Source: Aspidapion aeneum
Lineage: Eukaryota; Arthropoda; Insecta; Coleoptera; Brentidae
Direction of reading: 5' to 3'
Assembly (NCBI GenBank): GCA_963576565.1
Contig: OY755045.1
Span: 3,967,477-4,031,476, forward strand
DNA length: 64,000 bases
Within the stretch, counting starts at the first letter, position 1, and every line of letters begins with the position of its first letter. The translations under genes and the position numbers were made by a program. Below, piece by piece: positions 23,659-35,124 of this stretch. Under the pieces are notes generated by a model that did not search any database, was not told where the DNA came from, and saw only the letters and a program-made list of their open reading frames with translations.

Positions 23659-25054
23659 CTAGCTATAACCAAATACATTAGAGCATAAATATGTGGCATA
23701 CCCATGCATTCTCATACGCGATGCTTGAAGCCAGGCCCGCTATTTAATTCTTAATGTTGCTTTTTCGGGTACACAGGATTTCGGTTACTGCGCATGCGTC
23801 CGTTTTGGTGGTTTTGGAACCTACTCCGTTATGTCACTACAATATTTGACAATTGTCAAATGTTTAGGGGGCTCCGGTTCAAAAGAGCGATATTTAAAAC
23901 GGCGACATTCAATAGAGCGGTCTCATTTGAGCGACATTTAAAAGAGCGACAAATTAAAACAGCGACATTTAAAACAGCGACATATCAAAACAGCGACATA
24001 TTAAAACAGCGATATTCAAAAGAGCGACATATAATAAAAACAGCGATATTAAAAAAGCGACTTAAAAAACAGCAACAGTTCGGCTAAGGACTCTTTCCTA
24101 ACATATTTAAAAAAAAAAAAACTTTCCTGACTTCTTTCCCGGGATCCTAGAGGGTGTGAACCGAACCGAACCGAACCAAACCGAACATATAGCCCTCGTG
24201 GTATAGAATCGGTTTGTTATTTTGCGAAAACCTTTAGATTTTAACGTTGATTAAAAGTAACTGGTAGTGGCTTAATTTGACGATTTTTGATGTTGTCTTA
24301 GTGTATCGTGGTTACAATAAGCTTTACTCAAATACCGGCTGTGGCAAGCCATAAGGCTTTTTTTTCAAGTGTTGCCTAATATTGATTTTTGAATTGTCGC
24401 TCTTTTAAATGTCGCTATTTTGATATATCGCTTTTTGAATGTCGCTGTTTTAATATGTCGCCGTTTTGAATGTCGCCGTTTTGATATGTCGTTTTTTTGA
24501 ATGTCGCTGTTTTCAATGTCGCCGTTTTAAATATCGTTATTTTGAACCGGTGCGGTTTAGGGTTATTTCTATTATTTTTTTCCAAAAACTAGGTGATTGG
24601 GTAAAAATTTATCAAATTGTGGATTAAAATTGTAGTTTCTCTAAAACTAATTGTGCAGATTTATTATGGACACCATGAAAAGTGTTTACTGGCATCTATA
24701 AACAACTCTTAACTTTATTAACAAATTATAAAGAAAATTACAAGTAGTTACCTATGGAATGGCACTTACTTCTTCAAGACATTTTTCCACAAACCGAACA
24801 TGTTTTAAGTGAATTATTTCCCATTTTTCACAGAGAAAAACATAACTTTACAAACCAAAAACTCCGCAAAATGTCAATATGGCCTCCATCCACATAGCAG
24901 CTGTGTGTCTACATGACAAAACACATGCATGCGCACTTGAAAATTCGCATCCGCGAATTTAAATTTGCCGTTGTTTCCAAAGCCAGCTATGAGTGCTTCA
25001 CTATTCGATTCTTTGAACATGTATTTATGCTATAACGTATTTAGCTATAACTAG
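23659..25054. mobile_element. TIR element, copy 1, interrupted by a foldback
   Basis: The ends are CTAGCTATAACCAAATACAT and the complement of CTAGTTATAGCTAAATACGT, each followed by a GCATAAATA-type string. Removing the foldback at 23870-24554 leaves about 700 bp that aligns along its length with 33436-34222. No protein is encoded. Confidence 0.75.
23870..24554. mobile_element. Foldback element with short tandem-repeat arms (GCGACAT type)
   Basis: The left arm (23870-24080) is about 14 tandem copies of a 13-18-bp unit close to AAAACAGCGACATAT. The right arm (24400-24554) is the reverse complement (AATGTCGCTGTTTT). The tips are GGCTCCGGTTCAAAA and the complement of CGCACCGGTTCAAAA. Host GTTTAGGG is repeated on both sides (23862-23869, 24555-24562), an 8-bp target duplication. 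The loop has CTTTCCTGACTTC and CCCGGGATCCTAGAGG, shared with the hairpin at 11331-13218. The layout resembles Drosophila FB elements (tandem-repeat arms, 9-bp duplication), but the sequence is unrelated to anything I recall. Confidence 0.85.
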
Positions 25055-25215
25055 AGACCCTGTATGTATGACATACTTTAACGAAATAGAGACGCGACAA
25101 AACCATGAAAAACTGTAACTTACATTTTTTGGTTCCGATATTTTCTTTCGAGTTCATTTTTACTAAAACAATTTAACTTGTTAGTGGTGAGTGACATGAA
25201 TCATCATGCAGCCTA

Positions 25216-25621
25216 CACGGTATAAAAAATTGTCTTCGATCAAAGCAAATTTCTTTGAAGTAAATAATTTGTGCTTTCCTATTCACCAAGAGAATATTTT
25301 CTTGATTTAGCACAAAAAATGTCTTGCCTTTTTGTTTTAATGTGAAACAGAAATTGTTTTATTATAAATTGGAACTGATTTATTCTAAGGCACCGTTTTC
25401 TCTGGAAGCAAAATATTACTTATATGAAGACAATTTGCTTTATTACAAAATGGAGTATAGTGAACCAAAACAATTAAAGAAGAAAAATAAAGTCTCATTT
25501 CAAGACTAAACGCTGCGTCAAACTAAAAAGAAATATTTTAATTCCAAACAAATTGTTTTAAGGTAAAGCAATTAATTCAGGAAAAAACTTGTTTTCATTG
25601 TAGACAAAATTTTGTACCGTG
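25216..25621. mobile_element. MITE with CACGGTAYAAAA ends
   Basis: Ends CACGGTATAAAAAATTGTCT and the complement of CACGGTACAAAATTTTGTCT. The interior is made of irregular short strings (GATCAAAGCAAATTT, AAGAAAATAAT types) that recur in the element at 50501-51018. The open frame at 25324-25509 lies entirely inside and is likely chance. Confidence 0.7.
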
Positions 25622-25900
25622 CACCATTAGAATAAAAGCTATACTGACAAGAAAGACTCTGCTTAGAAATACAAAAACTAATTAAACGCGTGTTTAGTTA
25701 AAAATAGAAACAATTTCCCCTCTTTATCCTTCTCGAGTCATGCGCCGCCTTTCATAAGCCGCGTCGAATACATTTTCTTGCATTATTTTTGGTAACGATA
25801 CAGATATTTAATTTCCTAGTTTGGGTGTAGTCTATCATTCAGTTCCTCGGAGATTTTGAAAGAGGAATTTACCCACTTTTCGTTTATTATTAGGGATTTA

Positions 25901-26162
25901 TTGGAATAAAACCTGACTTTATTTTAGAGTCGACTTTATTTTGACACCTTTACACAGAAAACTAACAGCTGACGTCTCAAAATTGACATACCAAAGCCAA
26001 ATTTAATAACAAAGACGCTAACTTTCATTTAATAAATACCGACACTAATAAATTTGGTTTTCAAATACACAAAGGCCGAATTTTGAAGCAGAGCAGCTGT
26101 TTTTTATATGTAAATTTGTCACCATAGAGTCGATGTTTAAATAAAGTCAGGTTTTATTCCAA
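25901..26162. mobile_element. MITE with perfect 24-bp TIRs (TA target)
   Basis: Both tips read TTGGAATAAAACCTGACTTT inward, continuing identically for about four more bases. TA on each side (25899-25900 and 26163-26164). 262 bp, no coding. A Tc1/mariner-like target is inferred. Confidence 0.85.
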
Positions 26163-26164
26163 TA

Positions 26165-26800
26165 AGTGGATTAAAATGGATGCATTGCTTTACTTTCGAG
26201 ACAAAACGATTCGTAAAAAGTGCGTAAAGTAGACGGAGAAGCAAAATCATTCATTTAAGTTGCTTAATAATCGCCGTTTTTTAAAAGAATCGCAAGCAGA
26301 TGGTATCATGTAGATGTTTTACACTGCTGGCAAAGCCGATTCAATAGCTTAAAAAAGTAAGAATATGTAATTTTAAAACCTCACAAGGTTCTTTCAAGAG
26401 CTACCAAATTTATTAAATTAAATGCTCAAACTTGCCACCCTACTGTGCTAAACAATAACCTAAACGGTTATAAAATCCCTGCCGTACATTGCTTGGCATC
26501 TCAGGTGGGAATCAAATTAAAAGCCTCTTAAATTTTAATTCAAAGCTCCACTAAATTATGAGCTCGAACGGCATAATGTCCGACAAAGCATTAGCAAGGT
26601 TTATAAAAACGAAATTTTTACCTCTTTTTCCTTTCGCAGATTTAAAAGAAAAAAAATCTCAATCCCGTAATGCGACATTGTTAGATCTCCCCTGATATCC
26701 CTAGTCAGCTCTTGTCTACCTGCCTATAATTTCTCCTCTGGTGTTCTCCCTCTTCTTTAACTTTTAGTTCAGAGAACGTCGCGTTTTCACCCTTACGTAT
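26165..26800. other. Spacer, nothing recognised
   Basis: No exon, RNA gene or repeat end recognised. Confidence 0.35.
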
Positions 26801-27015
26801 TGATAAAAGCACGGATCACCTTAACAAACAGATAGGGAACTCAGGTGGTGGGGGTTGCTACGCGCATCTTTCACGCAGCCTGCCATGTTGGGGTCAACCA
26901 CTCCAGGGGCGCCTTCTGTATTTTAATATTTTTTAAACTTTTAGTACGTGTTGAGCGTTATTGGTGTGTAGATGTGATTTTTGTGTTTGATATATGTGAT
27001 GATTGATTTTAAATA

Positions 27016-27107
27016 ATGGGAACGGTTTGTGCTGTAAGAGACTGTAAATTCTCGCGACGGTATACCCTTAATCGAAGTTATTTTCGATTTCCGCAGGATC
27101 CTATAAG
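27016..27107 (+). CDS. THAP-domain first exon
   Basis: ATG at 27016 opens MGTVCAVRDCKFSRR, followed within the exon by YFRFPQDPI, and then a donor AAG-GTAAGC after 27107 (30 codons plus 2 bases). C-x4-C spacing followed by an 'F.FP.DP' segment is the start of a THAP zinc finger (C2CH), the DNA-binding domain of P-element transposases and of host THAP proteins. Too short for automatic ORF calls. The next exon, which should supply W and the final C and H, was not found, probably because of the insertions downstream. Its position 206 bp inside the left tip of the 26810-29812 element suggests it is the transposase's first exon. A host gene exon is the alternative. Confidence 0.65.
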
Positions 27108-27167
27108 GTAAGCTTATACATTCTTTTATATTTCGGTGTTTTAAAAACTTTTGCCATATCCTATACA

Positions 27168-28962
27168 GGGTGTTCAATAATTAAATGTCTTATGAGATGA
27201 ATCTGTAAATGATTTAAGTACAAAGAGTTCTTAAGGATATACAGATCTGCAACCCCTTTGATTTTTTTTATGCTTTTGCAGGATTTGTTATATTAATCTC
27301 AAATTTGAAAATGCGCCTTCATTAGATCCTAAAAAACAACATATAAACTATGCTTTGTTTAGAAAGTTTTTGGTGTTTTGTATAATACAGCGGCGTAAGC
27401 TCAGTTGTAGAAAAGGGAAATTTGTAGATTGGTATTTTGATCCATAAATTAAGCACAGGTGGATTTACCGCGGCTGATCGGCCGCGGGCCGTTTTGCCGC
27501 GGGGACAATTCGCCGCCAATCGAATTGCTGCGGAGACAATTTTCCGCGGGAACAAATCGTCGCGAGATTTTTGTTTCATGATATTACCATTGTTTTATTT
27601 ACCTTGACTTCATATAATATTTTTTTATAAAAATAATGTTTTCAAACTTTCCAACTAGGTATTTGGTGGTAACTATACAATCCAGCATTTTTTTAATTGG
27701 AAAAAATAAATAAAATGGCGAATGTAGAATGGCGGTTTTTGCTATTTATTAACCGATATGCATCAAACTAGAAACTTTAATAAATTTTAAATTATTTTTA
27801 ATTTTTAAACTAAAAAAAATCAAAATGGGAACTGACCTGAAACACCTTAAAGTTCCGAATTTGATGCATATTGTTTAATAAATTTGAAAATTCACCATTT
27901 TGGATCTGCTATTTGGTTTTTTTTTAATTTGAGTAAAAAGCTGTATTGAACGACCTTAATCACTGCAAAGTTTAAAATTTGAGAAAATTCTGTTGGAAAA
28001 GTTTTAAAAAACCAAAAATCGAACAAACAAATATATTATATGAAGTCAAGCTAAATAAAACTGTTTAAGCAATTGCCACTGGCATGAAACAAAAAATCTA
28101 GCGGCGAATTGTCCCCGCGGTGTATCGGCCGGCGGCAAATATTTCCCGCGGCGAATAGTCCCCGCGGCGAATCGGCCCGCGGCAAATCGGCTGCGGCGAA
28201 TTGTCTCATCTCTCAATTTAAAATATTAAAACAAAAGCGTGCACCAACGAAAATGTTAACGCTTAAAAAAATGGTAGGTTTGGCAAATGTTAAGTTAATT
28301 TTTCATTTTTGTTTATTATTTATTTGTTTTATACACATTTTTAATATTTTTGGTTCATTTCATGATGTGTGTTTTCAATAGCTTAAAACTGCAACTAATA
28401 TAAATTTTACTGCTAAAGGGTTAAACACCCCTTGAAATCAAAGGGACTTTTTTTTCGGTTCTTTAAAAATACTATCACAAGAGTTTGTTTGAGTTTAGTA
28501 GGTATTACAATATAAATAATACAAAAATTTTATGTTTTTATGCACCTCAAAAATTTTTAGGTTAAAGTTCCAACATTCTTTAGAAAATGTCTAATTTTGA
28601 CGTAAGCTTTTAGAACATCATGTAAGATTTATAAAGATCCCTTGTTCCTTACTGATTTTAAAAATATTTAACGCGTCGATGCTCTGATAAAATCATTATT
28701 TATGTTATTAATGCATTATATCTCAAAACGCTGTGAATATTTTTAAAATAAAAAAACAAATATCTAAAATTGTAGGTTGCTTCGATTTAAAAAAGATCTT
28801 TCCTATCAAAATCTAACATTTTGGCAAGCAAATTATTTAAAAAAACTTAATTATTACCGTTTTGGTAATGCATAATTCCACAAAATTTTAATGGTCTGTT
28901 ATAATTTTGAAGAAACAAACAAAAAATCAAAAAAAAATACTAAGTTTAACACCCTGTAAAAA
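27168..28962. mobile_element. Possible ACAGGGTGTT-ended element
   Basis: Left ACAGGGTGTTCAATAATTAA and right AACACCCTGT, with the foldback 27450-28205 inside. Only the tips match, so confidence is limited. ACAGGGTG-type tips recur near 44394, 46344, 45192, 53213 and 56484. Confidence 0.35.
27450..28205. mobile_element. Foldback element with GC-rich tandem-repeat arms
   Basis: The left arm (about 27455-27570) and right arm (about 28095-28205) are inverted and made of about 16-bp units around GCCGCGGGGACAATTC, with variants. Flanking inner strings TGACTTCATATAAT and ATTATATGAAGTCA also pair. Strikingly GC-rich in an AT-rich region. The design is the same as 23870-24554, with a different repeat unit. 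Target duplication not resolved. Confidence 0.8.
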
Positions 28963-28964
28963 GA

Positions 28965-29790
28965 AAGACGTCTAACAAAATGTAATGCGAAAAAAATCTT
29001 TTTTTTGACCATTTCCACAACCCCTTAAAGTTTCATGCATCATTTAAATTCAACCCTGTATAATAAACTATTATATAATATTTGGTCAAGAGTTTTTGAC
29101 ACAAATTTGTTTTGTTATCATTTTTTATTATGCTACTATTTACACTTTTAAGAATACATATAAAACAACAATTTTTTTTAAATATTAGATTTTACTAAAT
29201 TTTAAAATAATAATTTACCGTGAAGCAATTTTGTGCTAATTGTAAAGATTATTTGGTCAGCCTGTATCTCCTTAAACTTTCAATTTTTCGAAAAAACTAA
29301 TAAATAATCTGATTCCAGTAAATTAAGAAATTACTCTACAATGTCAAACTTCTTATATTTATATTTCACAATTTTACTCCTCTTGTAACTTTCCCAATAA
29401 AACAAAAAAAGTAATCAATTTTTTTGTTTTTGTGTTTGGTTGTATGCTGGAAACGACAACATGCTAACGTATTCTGGACGAAGAAGACGACCTCTTTTTG
29501 TGCTTCCCCTATCTCTCATTCAATAAAACACATTATTTCCATAGTCCCCTACAGAGAAAAACAAATAATTTTTTTACGCGGCCGAGACTCTAAAATTCAT
29601 TTTAGCTCCCATTTTTAGCAGTACAACACTATTTTAATGTTTTTATTGTTTCTGGCAGTAAAAATATTTTTTCGCATCTGAAACATTCATATTTTATGAT
29701 AATTTTTTTTTAGTCCGGCTCTGAGTTTGATTCCCAATGCTCAGCCATCGTTGAATTCTCCGAGATCAAAGACCGCCAGCCGGCTTATTT
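28965..29790. other. Right interior of the P-like element, no coding seen
   Basis: AT-rich. No P transposase exon was recognised. The short open frame at 29424-29618 looks like chance. Confidence 0.35.
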
Positions 29791-29998
29791 ATCTGTTTGT
29801 TAGGTGATCCGTGATAAAAGTTTCAAATATATTTTGTTTCTTATTTTTGTTTGCTGAGAAATATGTTTAAACAAACTCTATTGAATATTCGGGGGGAGAG
29901 AGGGATGTTAATCCTCCCCGGGTAGGTCCTTGTTGTACTTATGTAGCGCGTTTTTTATCCAGCGGTCTGTTGTTCTTTATTATTTTATCTTGGGTAGG

Positions 29999-31060
29999 TC
30001 TATCTATCTATCTATCTATCTATTTAGCCCTCTTCAATCCATCTTTGGAAATAGGCCTCCCCCAATATTCTTCACTCTTCTCTGACTGTCGCCGTGTTCA
30101 TCCATCTAGTTCCCACTTGTTTCTTCAAATCGTCCGTCCGCTCATCTTATTTGGGGTCTTCCCTACTTCTCTTATTTTCTCAAGGTCTCCAGTTTACAAT
30201 ACATTTGTTCCATCGATCGTCTTTCTGTCTGATATTATGACCGGCAAATTTGCTACTTCTCCTGTGACATCCTTTACTTTTATTTTATTTCTTATCCATT
30301 CATTCCTTTTTCTATCTGTTAGCTTAACATGTAACATTTGTCTATCCATTGATCTTTGGGCTTTTGTTACCTTATCCATGTTTGATTTTGTAAGTGTCCA
30401 GCTCTGGGATCCATAGTTAAGTACAGGAAGGATACATTGGTTATACACTTTTTTTGAGGATTTTTTATTTTTTAATCTGTACCTTAATTTACCGAATGCT
30501 GCCCAGGCCAATCTGATTTGTCTCTTGATTTCAGTTGTTCTATTTCCTTTTGGTTTATTCTGATCGTAATATCTTCATCTGTGTTTGTTATGAGTTTAGT
30601 TTTAGTGTAGTTCATACTTAAGCCTATATTCTTATATCCAGTTCTTCCAGCATTTTTATCAGTTCCTCTTTCTTATCTGTTATTAAGACGATATCATCGG
30701 CATATCTTAGGTGGTTTATGTATTGTCCGTTTACTTTGATGCTTATTTCTACTCAATCTAAGCTTTTAAAAACATCCTCTAGGGCGTGGTGCCAGTGCTC
30801 AATGCCATCGAAAGCTTTTTCGAAGTCTATAAACGCTATATAGTGGAATGTTGTATTCGTTGGTTCGTTCTATTAGTATGTTCATGGTTAATAAGTGGTC
30901 AACTGTATTGAAACCTTTTCTGAAGCCTACTGGTTCCTTTGACTGATATCCGCCAAATTTTTTTGTTAGTCTTTACGTTAATATTTTCGTGAAAAGCTTA
31001 TAACTCAACTTTTATTTCTTGGATCTTTCTTTTATTTTCTTTCATCAGTAGGTACCCTTG
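29999..31060 (-). pseudogene. LINE fragment, second family, copy 2
   Basis: The 3' tail is a GATA microsatellite (TCTA on the plus strand, 29999-30022). The minus frame then gives, from 30511 down, AWAAFGKLRYRLKNKK, VYNQCILPVLNYGSQSW, NMDKVTKAQRSMDRQMLHVK and LTDRKRNEWIRNK. Upstream, near 30690, lies the end of the palm region (YADDIVLI-type, decayed). Stops and small deletions throughout. The GATA tail defines this family's 3' end and separates it from the AT-tailed first family. Confidence 0.85.
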
Positions 31061-31380
31061 TCTAAAAGTTTGCCGATTTCCATAAAGGAAAATGAAATGA
31101 ATACTGGAAACTTTGTAAAGTAGTACATTCCTTTTAAAGCCAATCTATTTTAGTCATTAAACAAAGAACAAAAGAAACGCGTGTCTTAATTTAAAAAATG
31201 TCAGGGTTATCGACGATAGACCTCGTGCACATTATTTACTAGAAATTTTTTTCAGATTAATTATTGGAAATCTTTGGTGTTAAAAATGTCTAGGGAAATC
31301 GCAATAATAGTAGAAAGGTATAGTTTCACATAGTATATTATCTATTAGAAATTTTTCAAAATTTCATTTTCAGTTAATTT
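31061..31380. other. Spacer, nothing recognised
   Basis: No feature recognised. Confidence 0.35.
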
Positions 31381-31925
31381 TTACCTTCTTATCCCGTAGC
31401 AATGGCTAAGAGAAGGTATTATTTTCGAGGATTTTTTTTTTCAGATGACGCCAAAAATGTGGATTTGGATGTATTTTGACCTATCCTAGCAATATCGTCA
31501 TGATGTCTGTCTGTATGTATGTGTGTGTATATTATTTCTGTCCGTAACACGATAGCTCCTAAACCGCTGAACCGATTTTCATAAAATTATCAGGTAAAAT
31601 AGTATTGAACACTCTTACGAGCTGATTAGATTTTGGTCAAGATCCATTATTGCTAAAGACAGTTTTTTGACAATTATAAACTTTAAAAAATGCTAACTTT
31701 TTAACGGAGCATCGTATCAATACACTGTTTTCGGAATATAGTAGACTATATTTTACTCAATAATTCATGTTATTACCAAAAACTTCGTAGGAGCGTTAGT
31801 TTCTGAGATATTTACAAAAAACGGTTTTCAAGGCTAATATATTATCATGGCTTCACTTGAAGTGTGATAATAAGCTAGCTAGGAAGGTGTCAGATCTGTC
31901 ATGGACCCATTTATTTTAACAAAAG
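31381..31925 (+). mobile_element. Helentron-like repeat module C (most complete)
   Basis: Starts with a hairpin (ACCTTCTTATCCC...TGGCTAAGAGAAGGT), then CCTATCCTAGCAATATCGTC, a TGTC/TGTG microsatellite, GATAGCTCCTAAACCGCTGA, and a long AT-rich body ending GGTGTCAGATCTG. On the minus strand the hairpin is 3'-terminal, as in Helitrons/Helentrons. A hairpin plus GTCT tract is a Helentron-associated feature; no Rep/helicase is present, so the assignment is tentative. Confidence 0.5.
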
Positions 31926-32041
31926 TCACAAAAAATCCCTTACTTTACGGGTTAAAATTTTCAGATTAGGCTTTTGTTAAAAAATTGGCTTTAAACAAAA
32001 TTTTCAAAAATTTCTTGGAAATCCGACATGCACTAGTTATA

Positions 32042-32377
32042 CACTGCGTCCAATTTAAAACTTTCCACCCGGGATTTCTCGAGAACTGATGAAAATTTTT
32101 AAAAATGCCGAGACTCGTCGATTTTGTTTACAAGGGGGATACTTTTTAATTTGAAAATTTGAAAGTAAATATCTCAAAAACTAATCGATGGATTTTCCAA
32201 ATTTTTACACGGTTCTAAAGATATTCAACAGAGCTTTAAAACAAGGTATCACTAGACCCACTTTCCCTATTCAAAATATAGGGATAAAGTATACACCTCG
32301 AAGGTTGTGCGTGCTACAAAAATTTCAATTTCAAGCCAAAATATGTCCCCTCGGAAAGTTTTAAATGGTACACAGTG
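32042..32377. mobile_element. MITE with CACTGYGT ends (TA target)
   Basis: Ends CACTGCGTCCAATTTAAAAC and the complement of CACTGTGTACCATTTAAAAC, with CTTTCC continuing inside both. TA flanks (32040-32041, 32378-32379). 336 bp, no coding. Confidence 0.85.
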
Positions 32378-32379
32378 TA

Positions 32380-33430
32380 TGTATTTCACTGATATTTTCA
32401 AATAAACTCTGACTCTAGTAGTTATATTTTTGCTGCTCTGTTAGTAGTATACTTAATTAAAAGTTTTAGAACAACTTTTTATAAAGATTTATTTAACCTT
32501 CGAAGAAAAAAATGTTTTAGGACCAAAATGCTCGTTATCGTCCATTTATATATTTTTTTACTTTTTCTTTAAATGAAGTGATATCTCCACGACAAAGATT
32601 GGCAAACCAAACTTAACCAGACTTCAGATATTTAAGCGCGCCATTTTTACGGTTGAGTTTTTTCTAAATTTAGGTTGTTCCAGGCTAAGCAGGTGGTATT
32701 CGTAATTTTTGTTTTCAAGTGATTTGCATAGCCAACACGGTGAACCTGAACCTTACATCAATTATTTATAGAAGCACCCCTCTTTTCATAATTAAATACA
32801 AAATGGTCAATTAACAACCCAAATTGTTAAAAGCGCGTCAGATATAATAAATTTTTAGGGACGTAATTGGTAAAAGCGAGTGTACACTCGCGCACTTTTT
32901 TAATGTCCTGTTATATTTCCTACTTTTCTAGAATACAAAGAAACAGTGTGTTGTTTGGCAACATCGAATGGTTTAAAATAAGTGATTAATGAAATAATGA
33001 TTTACTAAACGATGTTCTTTAGTAGTTTTTAAAGCGCGGTGAAATTCCGAGCTGTTTAATCAATTTTAAAATGACATTAAGAAAGGGGGCGACCGTACAT
33101 TTCATTAAAATTATTCGTTAAACCAATGGTTACAAGTTGTATAATCAAAGGTTAAACCCAAATGCATAAAGTTCCTTTCGGTAACACTTTAAATTGCAGA
33201 GGTTTTAGTTTTAATAGGTTAAATCCAACTCTCGGTGAATTTTCCGGAAATGAAATGTGGCATCTTTGAGTCGGTTGAAGTTTAAAATGTTATTTTACCT
33301 TTCTATATTTTGCGACGGATTAGTACTTTTTCATTTAGTTTTTTACTTTTCTAGCCCGGGCAGAAATGGCTAGAAAAGGTGTTGTTTTTGAGAAAAAAAA
33401 ATGGTTTAAAGTGTAAAATAAAACTAATTT
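32380..33430. other. No gene seen
   Basis: AT-rich, with a short hairpin AGCGAGTGTACACTCGC near 32877. The end near 33340-33390 carries a diverged copy of the Helentron-like hairpin (TTCTAGCCCGGGCAGAAATG). Confidence 0.4.
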
Positions 33431-33435
33431 GCATG

Positions 33436-34222
33436 CGCTATTGCCAAATACGTTAGAGCATAAATGTGGGGCATACCCATGCATTCTCAGAAGCGATGCT
33501 TGAAGCCAGGACCCCTATTTAATTCTTAATGTTCCTTTTTCGGATAGACAGAATTTCGGTTACTGCGCATGCGTCAGTTTTGGTGGTTTTGGAACATACT
33601 CCGTTACGTCACGACATTATTTGATAATTGTCAAATGTTTAGGGTTAGGGTCGCTCTAGGGGGGAGGGTGGTTTGGCCTTGCGTTACACTCAATGTTTTT
33701 TTAATGTGTTTCTCCTGAAAAACGAGGGGGGAAGGGGGGTAAAAAATCCTGAATTTTTACGTTACGTAATTTAAGGACATTCCCTTATGTCTATTATTTT
33801 TTCTAAAAACTAGTTGATTGGGTGAAAATTTATCAAATTGTGGATTAAAATTATAGTTTTTCTAAAACTAATTGTGCAAATTTATTGTAGACCCCATGAA
33901 GAGTGTTTATTAGTAAATTATAAAGAAAATATACGTAGTTACCAATGGAATGGCACTCTCTTACTTCTTCCAGACATTTTTCCACAAACCGCACATGTTT
34001 TACATGAATTATTTCCTATTTTCACAGATTAAAACATAATTTTAAACGACAAACGCCACCCACATAGCAGCTGTGTATCGACATGACAAAACACACGCAT
34101 GCGCACTTGAAAATTCGCATCCGCGAATTTAAGTTTGCCATTGTTTCCAAAGCCAGCTATTAGCGCTTCACTTTTCGATTCTTTGAACATGTATTTATGC
34201 TGTAACATATTTGGCTATAGCC
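33436..34222. mobile_element. TIR element, copy 2 (uninterrupted)
   Basis: The ends are GCTATTGCCAAATACGTTAG and the complement of GGCTATAGCCAAATATGTTA. It aligns with 23659-25054 minus its foldback, and shows the empty site (AAATGTTTAGGG) near 33630-33645. A GGGGGGAGGG-type tract is at 33659-33740. No coding. Confidence 0.75.
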
Positions 34223-34229
34223 TACGAAA

Positions 34230-34676
34230 TTTAAAAAAAAATAAAGTAATATAATTTATATTGTTGCTGCTAAAATGCGATATTAATTATTATTAAGTCG
34301 TTCAAGAATTTAGACTAAATATAAACACTTTTTTTTAAATTTTAGGACGCAGTTTTTGAATAATTTGTATGTTTTACGTTGACATTCTGACGAAATTTTA
34401 ATGACCTATACGTAGGTATTAATTATAATGGACAACTACTAATCTTCACCCGTTTTAAAAGTAAATATACTGCTGTAAGAGTTTGTTTTCTGCGTTTTAC
34501 AAATAATCTTTGTTCTATTAGAAGTTTCACCTTTCGTTGATATTTGAAGTGTCATTTGAGAAACTTAAAATTTATTTTAGGTTTCCTCTAAATAATTATA
34601 TGTTTCTGCACGTGCACATAATTTAAATCAAAGTTTCCCCCCGCCCTAATTACGTCATCATTGTATAGGCAAAGAT
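34230..34676. other. Spacer, nothing recognised
   Basis: No feature recognised. Confidence 0.35.
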
Positions 34677-34680
34677 TTAA

Positions 34681-35117
34681 GCTGGGTTTATACAGAAACA
34701 TAGCATGACATAAGACATAGCATTATAATAATATAACATAGTTGAGCTTATGACAAACCCTGTTGGAGTTTATACAGACCGCGACGTCATTATTTACGAT
34801 TTTTCACCATAACCCTACTTCTTTATTGTGTTGTGTTTTTTGATGTTTTTTTTTTGTTTAAAAAAAACTAATTAACCAAAAAAGGTAAGCAAAACGTTAT
34901 ACAGTTATGTTATTTATTTCTTGGATGAAGAAACCGTGTATTTTTTGTTGTACAGAGCAGGGAAGCCCTACACCTGTTGAATTAAATCAGCTGAAAGTTC
35001 AAAAATCGCCTACACAAAAGTCAAACTTTGATTGGACCAAGATTTTATGTTATGTCATGCTGTAATGTTATGTTATGTCATGTCTTATGTTATGCTATAT
35101 TTCTGTATAAACCCAAC
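34681..35117. mobile_element. TTAA-target MITE (piggyBac-like target)
   Basis: Ends GCTGGGTTTATACAGAAAC and the complement of GTTGGGTTTATACAGAAAT, followed by about 60 bp of further inverted match built on ATGTTATGTCATG-like strings. TTAA is duplicated (34677-34680, 35118-35121). 437 bp, no coding. The TTAA target suggests mobilisation by a piggyBac-like or other TTAA-specific transposase. Confidence 0.85.
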
Positions 35118-35124
35118 TTAACAG

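Larger units (their letters stand above)
26810..29812 (+). mobile_element. P-element-like transposon, internally degraded
   Basis: The tips are CACGGATCACCTTAACAAAC and the complement of ACGGATCACCTAACAAACAG, about 24 bp long with one indel. GATAAAAG, 8 bp, is duplicated exactly on both sides (26802-26809, 29813-29820). The 3.0-kb length, 8-bp duplication and a THAP exon near the 5' end together match the P superfamily. The middle carries other insertions (27168-28962 and 27450-28205), and no further transposase exon was recognised, so it is non-autonomous. Family assignment is inference. Confidence 0.6.

Noticed and set aside
23870..24080. ORF 23794-24087 with repeated basic residues
   Set aside because: It is the translation of the foldback's tandem-repeat arm; the frame has no start context or homology.
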